Source: CAYMLL01 sp964390645
GTDB lineage: Bacteria > Planctomycetota > UBA8108
Length of the DNA: 11,051 nt
Direction: 5' to 3'
Assembly (NCBI GenBank): GCA_964390645.1
Contig: CAYMLL010000264.1
Coordinates: 1 to 11,051 of the forward strand
Shown piece after piece: positions 1 to 7,300 of the stretch. Below the pieces are notes generated by a model that made no database searches, was not told the DNA's origin, and saw nothing but the letters and a program-made list of their open reading frames with translations. The number at the start of each line of letters is the position of its first letter. Within the stretch, counting starts at the first letter, position 1. A program made the translations under genes and the position numbers.

Positions 1-2
1 CC

Positions 3-3000
3 GCGATCGTCGAGGGCGGCTTCGGCGCAGGCGGGGAGCTCGTGACTCTCGCGGATGCCGGGACGATTCACGAGCAGGTCGAGATCTTCCTCTTCGGCTC
101 CTTCTCCGGGTCGGTGAATTCGGAGCCGACTGGCGAGGAGGCCGCCAGCCTGACGCGTCAGGCGCTCGAGCTCGTCTCGCTCCTGACGAGCTTCTCTTCC
201 GGCGGTCACGTCGTCCTCTCGGCGGACGGTGCGATTCGTGGGCAAGGAGGAGGCGGTGGGGGAGGCACTCGCCAGGAGTCGTTCGACTACTCGCAGCACA
301 CGGACGCCCTCCCGACGCCGGACGTTATCGCGGGCACGCTCCAGGTCCTCGCCGGAGGCTCCGTCGACGGTCTCTTCACGGCCGTGAACACCTTCCAGGA
401 TGTACGTACGCTCGTGGGAGGCTCGGTGGTGGTCGTCGACTTCGACAGCACGGCGGAGCTGCGACCCGGTGCCGAACTCGAGCTGGGTGGCGCGACAAAC
501 GGCTCCTTCGCTCTCAACGCCGTCGGCGGGCTCGTCGTCTCGCAGGTGAGCGCCGACACCGACGGCTCCTCGACGAACCCTGCCGATGTCCTCCTCTACT
601 CGGTCGAGGATCTCTTCGTCACGGACAGGGCCGCAGCCACGGGGCCTGCTCTCGGGGCCCTGCCGCCCGCAATCGTGGCGGCCGGGCGGCTCGATCTGCA
701 GGCGGGCGGCGACCTGACGATCACCGGCGGACTGCGCTCCGGAGGCACTCTCGGACTCGTCGCCGGAAAGACCCTCGGGACGCTGGGCAGGAGCGTCTCG
801 GCGGAGGTCGGCTCCCTCGAGATCGAGGCCCTCAGCTCGGTCGCGGTCGACGGCCATCTCGCCGCGCTCGGCGGCATCGACATCGACAGCGCCGCCAACG
901 TGCGCCTGCTCGGCGAGGATCTCGACCGCGGCGGCCTCAGCATCACGAGCGTCTCGGAATCTGCGCGACTGCGCAAGCTCGGGGAGCTCGAGGCGAACCT
1001 TCAGAGGCGGCTGGAGCTGCTGCGGCTGATCGACGAGGCGGCTCTGCGGGACGACGCGTTGCCTCGGTCGCAGAGCGAGCGGCTCGCGGATCTCGCCGCC
1101 GAGCGTCGGGATGTCATGACGCTCGGGCGGCTCGATCTGGCGGCGGCGCAGGTGCGTGTGCAGCACGCCGGGCTGACGACACTGCTCGCGGACCACTTCG
1201 AACATCCTGCCGTTCTCGAGGACTTCCTCGGCCACGAGCGGATCGACAGCGACCTCGCCCGGGTGGAGGGCGAGAGGCCGGACCTCGAAGGCCGTCGGGA
1301 GGGTCTTCTCCTGGAACGTCAGGAGATCGCGGGGACGGCCGACGGGCTTCGCCTCGAGCTGGCCGACACACAGAACGCCATCGCAGAACTCGACCAGTAC
1401 CGCCCCGTGGTGGTCGAGGTGCTCGGGAACGTCGGCGCCGAGCTCCGGCGTCGCGGTATCGTGCAGCCGCCGACCCCGGAGAACCCGGTCGACCTGCCGG
1501 GCGCCTTCGGAGCGATCGACCTCTCGGGAACGGACTCCGAGTCGCTCCTCGATTGGACGGACGAGCAGCTCCTGCAGCTGTTCGTCGTCCTCGTCGAGGA
1601 GCTCCGCCTCGTCGACTCGGAGCGGCGCCGGCTGACGGTCGAGGAAAGCCGCCTCCAGGGGCAGATCCAGGAGCTTCAGGGACCGCTCGAGAACGCCGAG
1701 CAGGCAATCGGGCAGCTCGTCAGCGAAGCCGGTGAGGTCGGCGAGGCGTTTCTGACTCTCGAGGGGGTCCTTCCGGGCTACCAGGGCACGCCGGAGGCTC
1801 CGTCGATCCTCGACCTCGAACAGCAGCTGGCGCAGAAGGAGACGGAGTTCACGCTCGCCGGACTCGAGATCACCGAGCTCGATCGGGAGATCCTGGCCGA
1901 CGAGTCGGAGCTCGCCACACACCTCGACGAACACGGTCGCCTGACGGAGATCCTCGACGCGCTGAACGTCCGGATGGGGATCATCGAGGCGCAGATCCGG
2001 GAGCTCGACGCCGAGCTCGAGGCCATCCCGGCTCGTCTTGCCGACATCGACAGCGCGCTCGAACTGGCCGAGGCGAGGATCGCCGAGCTGCGGGCGAGGA
2101 TCGCCGAGCTGCAGGCCGCGCTCGCGGGTCCTCGGGCCGAGCTCGCCGCGCTCCAGGAGCAGCTGGCGCCGTACTACGAGACGGTCCAGCCGCTGCTCGA
2201 TCAGCTCGAGCAGTTGCGTCCGATCATCGCGTCGCTCGTGGAGCAGATCAGTGAAGTCGATGCATCGATCGAGCCGCTCAGCGCGCAGATTGCCGACCTT
2301 GGGACGGAGCTCACGAGCATCGTCGATCAGCTGCCGCTCACCGCCCAGCTGATCGCCCTCGAGGAAGCCCTGGTCGAGTCGCTCGAGCTGGAGCTCGGGC
2401 CGCTCCAGGAGGAGCGTTTCGCGGTCCAGGCGGAGATCGATCGGGTCGATCACGACCTGGCCTGTGTCGCCTGGGCGATCGACCTGTTGGGGGGGGTGTT
2501 CGAGGAGATTCCCCACCCGGATTGCGAGCAGTTCCTCGCCTTTTCGTTGCCAGAGCTCGACCAGTTGAAGGAGCTGTTGGAGCTGCAACGGGAGGAGTTC
2601 CTGCTGCAGCTCGCGGACCTCGAGACTCGGATCGGGTCGCTCGAGGTGGATCGTGACGCGGCCAAGGAGCGGATTGTCGGGCTGCAGCGGAGCCAGGCCG
2701 ATCTGCTGTCCCGCCAGGGCGAGATCGAGGAATTGCTGCCGGGCCTCGAAAGGCAGCTGGCGTCCCTCCTCGCTCAGCGTGACTCGCTGCTGCGGGATCT
2801 CGAAGGGCTGGAGGCGCAGGAGCAGCGGCTCCTTGCCCGGATCGGCGAGACGTCGGCGCCCTTCCAGCCGCTTCTGGATCGGCAGTCGGCGCTTCTCGAG
2901 GAGCTGGCACCGCTCGAGACCGAGTACGCGATCCGGGTCGACGAACTCGAGGCCGAGCTCGCGAGTGTGGACAGCCTGCGGTCCGAGCAGGAGTGGCTGT

Positions 3001-4376
3001 TGGCGCGCCGGAGTGCCATCCCTCTCGACCGCGCGACCCTGGTCGCCCAGCGCGACGCCCTGCTGCTTCAGGTCCACGACCTGGAGCGGGCCCGGGCGGA
3101 GATCCTGCTGCGCAGAGGGGTTCTCGAGGCCGAGGTGGTGGACTTCCGGATCCGCCGCGACGAGCACGTCGCCGAGCAGGACGCGCTGGAGGCGGATATC
3201 AGGAGACTGGGCGAGCAGCTCCAGGACCTCTACGCCCAACGCGCGAGTCGGATGAACCAGCTCGAGCGACTCGTCCCCGGGCCCCTCCGGAGTTTCGTCG
3301 CCAGCCGGGACGCACTGCGCGCCGGCCTGCGAGGTATCGACCTCGAGCTCGCGATCGTAAGGTGGGGACTCGACTGGCTCGCGAAGATCGAGGCGCGCCG
3401 AGTGACGGAACGGGACTCGCTTCTCGGCACGATCGCGGCAGACAACGCTGTCAAGTCGAACGACTTCGCTGACGTGGTCGACGGGCTGGGCGATCTGCAG
3501 CTCACTCAGATCTCGTTGCTCGACGCGACCCAGGGCCTCCAGGGGCTGCAGCACCAGGTGCGGCTCGGCGAGATGGTCACGACCTTCCGCGAGGAGATCG
3601 CGGCGCCGTCCGTGCGCGAACTCGAGCGCCAGCTCGCCGAGCTCGACGCCGCGCGTCGCGTGCTGGAGCTCGAGCTCGCCGCCATCGACGCGGAGCCCAG
3701 CGATCTGACCCACGTTAACATCGTCGCCGGCGGAACGCTCTCCGCCGACGGCAAACCGCCGGCAGGCCCCGGCTTCGACGGCGGCGGCGCGGGCAACCTC
3801 GTGTCCGGCGAGTCGGACCTGGGGGTGGAGCAGTTCCAGGACGCGTTCTCCGGCTACCATGTCCACCGACACGCCGAGTCGGGTGAGCTTTTCTACCGAG
3901 ACGCTCACGACGTCGAGGATCCGGCGGGCGCAGAAAGCGGCAAGAACCCGCTCGACGACACCTTCTACCGCTGGCAGGACGCCGAGGTCGCGGGCTTCTA
4001 TCAGTTCGAGGGCATGCTGCGCTCCTCGCTCTCCCAGGCGCCGCCGTCCGCCCTCTTCAGCCCGAGTGACGAGGAAGCCACCGGCCTCACGGTGGACCCC
4101 GGCTCCCTCGACTTCCGCGCGGTCCCGATCGACGACATACTGAAGCGCGAGGTCGAGGTCAAGAACACGTCGGGCAGGACGCTCTCGATCTCGAGCATCT
4201 CGCTCGATGCGGACACCAGCCCCGACTTCGAGATCACCTCGAACCCGGGCGCCGGGAACGTCGTTCACGGCGCCACCTTCAAGATCGAGGTCACCTACAC
4301 GGCGCGCCCGACTCGGGCGCCGTCCGGATCGGGATTGGCAGCGGCGACGAGAGCATCTTTGCGATCATCCCGCTGA
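3..4376 (+). CDS. Giant beta-helix/coiled-coil surface protein, N-terminal part (5' partial, 3' end frameshifted)
   Basis: The frame is open from base 3, so the true start and any export signal lie upstream; the internal GTG at 42 falls in the middle of beta-helix sequence and is not a credible start. Bases 3-960 encode hemagglutinin-like beta-helix repeats (for example AGGDLTITGGLRSGG near 703) with a poly-Gly loop at about 245-268. Bases 960-3690 encode about 910 residues of Leu/Glu/Arg/Ala/Gln-rich heptads, a long coiled coil broken by a few Pro/Gly points. Then come a connector rich in Gly, His and aromatic residues (3715-4075) and the first two thirds of an ASH/choice-of-anchor D domain (4080-4309, with LDFRAVP and SISSISLD motifs). 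The last 22 codons or so, up to the TGA at 4374, are Arg/Ala/Ser-rich and do not fit the domain; its missing strands lie in the -1 frame. This is therefore probably the front of one gene ending at 10198. The likely role is structural or adhesive, outside the cell; no catalytic motif is seen. Confidence 0.85.
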   Translation, partial: AIVEGGFGAGGELVTLADAGTIHEQVEIFLFGSFSGSVNSEPTGEEAASLTRQALELVSLLTSFSSGGHVVLSADGAIRGQGGGGGGGTRQESFDYSQHTDALPTPDVIAGTLQVLAGGSVDGLFTAVNTFQDVRTLVGGSVVVVDFDSTAELRPGAELELGGATNGSFALNAVGGLVVSQVSADTDGSSTNPADVLLYSVEDLFVTDRAAATGPALGALPPAIVAAGRLDLQAGGDLTITGGLRSGGTLGLVAGKTLGTLGRSVSAEVGSLEIEALSSVAVDGHLAALGGIDIDSAANVRLLGEDLDRGGLSITSVSESARLRKLGELEANLQRRLELLRLIDEAALRDDALPRSQSERLADLAAERRDVMTLGRLDLAAAQVRVQHAGLTTLLADHFEHPAVLEDFLGHERIDSDLARVEGERPDLEGRREGLLLERQEIAGTADGLRLELADTQNAIAELDQYRPVVVEVLGNVGAELRRRGIVQPPTPENPVDLPGAFGAIDLSGTDSESLLDWTDEQLLQLFVVLVEELRLVDSERRRLTVEESRLQGQIQELQGPLENAEQAIGQLVSEAGEVGEAFLTLEGVLPGYQGTPEAPSILDLEQQLAQKETEFTLAGLEITELDREILADESELATHLDEHGRLTEILDALNVRMGIIEAQIRELDAELEAIPARLADIDSALELAEARIAELRARIAELQAALAGPRAELAALQEQLAPYYETVQPLLDQLEQLRPIIASLVEQISEVDASIEPLSAQIADLGTELTSIVDQLPLTAQLIALEEALVESLELELGPLQEERFAVQAEIDRVDHDLACVAWAIDLLGGVFEEIPHPDCEQFLAFSLPELDQLKELLELQREEFLLQLADLETRIGSLEVDRDAAKERIVGLQRSQADLLSRQGEIEELLPGLERQLASLLAQRDSLLRDLEGLEAQEQRLLARIGETSAPFQPLLDRQSALLEELAPLETEYAIRVDELEAELASVDSLRSEQEWLLARRSAIPLDRATLVAQRDALLLQVHDLERARAEILLRRGVLEAEVVDFRIRRDEHVAEQDALEADIRRLGEQLQDLYAQRASRMNQLERLVPGPLRSFVASRDALRAGLRGIDLELAIVRWGLDWLAKIEARRVTERDSLLGTIAADNAVKSNDFADVVDGLGDLQLTQISLLDATQGLQGLQHQVRLGEMVTTFREEIAAPSVRELERQLAELDAARRVLELELAAIDAEPSDLTHVNIVAGGTLSADGKPPAGPGFDGGGAGNLVSGESDLGVEQFQDAFSGYHVHRHAESGELFYRDAHDVEDPAGAESGKNPLDDTFYRWQDAEVAGFYQFEGMLRSSLSQAPPSALFSPSDEEATGLTVDPGSLDFRAVPIDDILKREVEVKNTSGRTLSISSISLDADTSPDFEITSNPGAGNVVHGATFKIEVTYTARPTRAPSGSGLAAATRASLRSSR
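2072..2113 (+). repeat. Tandem 21-bp duplication encoding one heptad
   Basis: Two adjacent 21-base units (2072-2092 and 2093-2113) match at 20 of 21 positions. Each encodes exactly seven residues (EARIAEL-like, then RARIAEL), so the unit equals one coiled-coil heptad and keeps the frame. Confidence 0.85.
2769..3119 (+). repeat. Diverged 27-residue coiled-coil repeat pair, 90 residues apart
   Basis: Residues encoded at 2769-2849 (LLAQRDSLLRDLEGLEAQ...) and 3039-3119 (LVAQRDALLLQVHDLERA...) align without gaps, with 12 of 27 identical and an offset of exactly 270 bases. This suggests an old internal duplication, although coiled-coil composition inflates the match. Confidence 0.5.
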
Positions 4377-4390
4377 CGGGCTCCGGGGTC
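4080..4390 (+). other. Choice-of-anchor D / ASH-type beta-sandwich domain (split by frameshift)
   Basis: The start matches the family pattern (LTVDPGSLDFRAVPIDD, then VEVKNTSGRTLSISSISL, DFEITS) and, in the -1 frame, so does the end (GAVRIGIGSG, PLTGSGV). The family is an Ig-like fold common in secreted bacterial proteins and usually serves as a spacer or anchor-proximal module. The same type of domain recurs in the downstream gene at about 10765-11040. Confidence 0.8.
4302..4320 (+). other. Apparent one-base frameshift joining the two halves of the giant gene
   Basis: The upstream frame reads ...VTYTARP up to codon 4308-4310 and then degenerates into RAPSGSG and an Arg/Ser-rich end. The -1 frame from 4310 reads DSGAVRIGIGSG, which completes the anchor-D beta-sandwich through PLTGSGV at about 4390. 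One extra C in the CCC run at 4307-4309 would restore a single frame. No X-XXY-YYZ slippery heptamer is present, so a deletion or a sequencing/assembly error is more likely than programmed frameshifting. Confidence 0.85.
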
Positions 4391-7300
4391 TTCCCGGAAG
4401 TCCGCACGGTCTTCTTCAAGCGCGATCCCGACTTCGTCCACGGTGACCCCCTCCTCGGGGGGCATCCAGACGCCGCGACGGACGTGCTCCACGTCCTCGA
4501 CGGTGACGGCGTCCTCCTCGCCTTCGACCTGCTCTCCACGCGAGAGGTTGTCGACCTCTGGCCCATCCTCACCGAGGTCCCGCAGAATGAGATCGAGCTC
4601 TCGGACTTCGATTCGCTGGCGTACCAGGTGGTCGCGTCGCTGCCGGGACGCTTCGGCGAGTTCTACTTCGTCGGGGACGGGGAGCGTGTCGAGCTCGAGC
4701 CGGTCGAGGACAGCGGAACGTCGGCTGGTCGCGAGGTCGACGCCGGGGGCGTGAGCTCCCGAGTCGGCGAGGTCTCGATCGAGGACCTGTCGCTGACGGC
4801 GACCGCCGGCATCCGGGTCTTCGCGGCTAACGGTCTCAGCTTGCCGGACGCGGGCGGGTTGCTCGCGGCCCCGTCTCTCGACCTGAGGACCTTCGGTGTG
4901 CTCGAGGCGCACGGCGACTTGAGGGCCCTGGATGCGGGCAGCTTCGCCTCGGGCGGTGACCTGATCCTCGGTGGGGAGGTGAGCGCCGGCAACGCGCTGA
5001 GCCTGAACGCCGACTTCCAGACCTTCGCAGACATGCGACAAGATCCCGCGGAAGGTCGGTTGCCTCGTGGCTTCCAGAATCCGCGTCCCTCCACGAGCGG
5101 ACGCGTGATCGCGTCGACCTCGCTGCCGTCCGCGTCTCAGGTCGCCGCGCTGCGGTCCGTCGGCATCGAGGACTTCTTCACTCCGGCTCCGGTAACCGGT
5201 GACGACGACGCCCCTGACGTCTGCGAGGAGGAGCAGGGCCTCGTCTACGGGCTCGATCTCCTCGACGGCGTCTCGCTGATCGCTCCGCAGCTACGAATCA
5301 TCTCTCTCGGGTCGGTCTACGGCGAGCTCGACGTCGAGGGCCTGATTCTCGAGACCCGCGGCCTCGGCGACGTGGTGGTCCTCAACCGGGGCGAGGAGTT
5401 CGCCGTTCAGGCCGCGGTCGCCGGCGGTCGCTTCGACGCGTTCTCCCTCGGGAATATCGCCGCGCAGAGTATCGTCACGCAGTTTGCCGGTCTCGACAGC
5501 TCCGTGAGCCTGCGCGCCGCCGGCACCGGCTCTCTTCGCGTCGGCGAGATCGTCGCCGGGCAAGGTGAGTCAGCCGTCTTCCTCGACGCGGCCCTCGGCG
5601 TCGAAGAGCTCGGTGCGGAAGGCGGCAGCGTCGTTCGGGCGAGCGGCGTGCAGATCGACTCCGGGCTTGCCGCGAACCTCAGCCAGCAGCTCTGGAGTGC
5701 CGGGCCGGTCACGATCAACGACGATCTGAGCGTCTTCATCGACGCGGACTTCGCCGCGGAGGTCCGTGGCCAGGGGGCCGAGATCGGCGCCTCTCGTGAC
5801 ATCTTCGTCGGTGCCCATGTGGCCCTCGACGGGGCGGCGTTCCTCGGCGCCGGACGCGACGTGGTCTTCCTGGAGGGGACCTCGCTGACGAACCATGGCG
5901 GCACGACACAAATCATGGCGGGTGGCAGCCTCCACCTCCTGGGCGGAGTACCGCTTGGCGGCGGCGGTGGCGCCGGCGCCGGCGGGCCCTCGGTGGTGAT
6001 CGATGCCTCGCACCTGGTGGTCGAGTCCGGGGGAATCCGGCAGCACGAGGACACGCTGCTTCGAAGCGAGCAGCTCGACCTCGAGGTCGACCCCTTCGGC
6101 ATACGCTCGCTCGACGCGCAGATAGAGACGCTGCGAGATCTCCCCGGCATCTCGCCGGAGGTCGTCGCCGGGCTCGAGGTCGAGCTCGAGGATCTTCGCG
6201 CGCTTCGAGACAGCCGTGCGGAGCGCGACGTCGAGATCTTCACCGACGTGCGCAGCTTCCGCGCCGACAATGTCGGTCGCGGCGACCTGCTGATCCACTC
6301 CGCGGGTGATGTCGACCTCGAGAAGCTCGACGTTCACGACGGCACGATCTCGGTCGAGACGACCGGCAGCATGCGCGTGCAGAACCTCAGCATCCACACC
6401 GATCGGCACGCCAACGGTATCGATCTGCGCGCCCACGGCGACATCGCGATCGAGGCCGTCGAGCTCGGGCCGAACGTCCGCTTTGCGGCCAGCTCGTCGA
6501 GCGGCAGCGTGCTTCCATCGCTCACCGGCATGACCCTCGAGGGGCGAATCCTCCGGGAGCCGGTCTACGTCGACGCCCCGGCGACCCTCGAGATCGAGCT
6601 GCTCGGAGACGCACGGGCCCTCTTCGGGTCCAGCGAGAGCGTCCGTTTCGAGGTGGACCTCGGCGACGGCACGGGTCGTCAGCTCCTCGAGCCAGGGGGT
6701 GTCGTTTCCCCGCCGCAGATCGACACGCTCGTCGCGCGGATCGACACGAACGGCGGCACCCTTGCGGGTCGAGCGGTCGCGGGAGTCGGAGATGCGAACG
6801 GCGACGGACTCCGTGACCTGCTCGTCGCGGAGTCACTCGTCGGCGGCAGCGGTCAAGTGCGGCTCCTCGCTGCCGAATCGACGGGCGGCCTCGGCGGGAC
6901 CGTCTGGGTCCACACCGACGCCGCAAAGGGCACGGGCTTCGGCGAGGTCATCGCGGCGGCGGGCGACATCAACGGCGACGGACTGGGCGACTGGCTGGTC
7001 TCCGCGCCGCGCAGCGAAGAGGAGCGCACCGTCAGTGTCGACGACGATGGCGTCGCCGCGGTCGAGACCCTCCAGGGAGCGGTCTTCGTCTACCTCGGCT
7101 CGACGCAGGCGACCGGAATCGTCTCGAACCAGGAGCTGATGGCCGGGTCGCCGGGCGCGCGGTTCGGTGGCACGCTGGCAGCTGCAGGCGACGTCGACGG
7201 TGACGGCTACGGCGACATCCTCGTCGGCGCCGACCACGAAAGTCGTGCCGTGATCCGGCTCGACGGCACGGTCGATCTGCTCAGCGAGAACGGCGTCGTG

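Larger units (their letters stand above)
960..3690 (+). other. Coding segment for a ~910-residue coiled coil inserted after beta-helix
   Basis: The translation changes abruptly from beta-helix (LSITSVSE) to long heptads such as EARIAELRARIAEL near 2070, and returns at about 3715 to a beta-type sequence (HVNIVAGGTLSADG). Breaks occur near 1462-1535 (Pro-rich, QPPTPENPVDLPG) and 1765-1805 (LPGYQGTPEAPS). The segment holds the only two cysteines I find in this half, at 2463 and 2523 (C-x19-C). It has no Walker A or other ATPase motif, so it is not an SMC/Rad50 protein. An antiparallel arm or stalk is the simplest reading. Confidence 0.85.

Noticed and set aside
242..268. Poly-Gly stretch as a low-complexity repeat element or coding error
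   Set aside because: The frame stays intact, and similar Gly-rich loops recur at about 3775 and 5957-5990 in the same kind of beta context. It is a normal loop for this protein.
2489..2496. Run of eight G as a possible second frameshift site
   Set aside because: The same frame carries the coiled coil continuously on both sides (DLLGGVFEEI), so there is no sign of a shift here.
960..3690. SMC/Rad50-type ATPase suggested by the coiled coil
   Set aside because: No Walker A, Walker B or ABC signature on either side; the flanks are beta-helix and an Ig-like sandwich.
4302..4320. Programmed -1 ribosomal frameshifting
   Set aside because: No X-XXY-YYZ heptamer in the zero frame and no obvious slippery A or T run. 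A single missing C explains the data more simply.
5407..6436. Two overlapping - strand frames of about 287 codons each
   Set aside because: Both are antisense to clear beta-helix coding sequence, one is Ser/Arg/Pro-biased and neither has a family motif.
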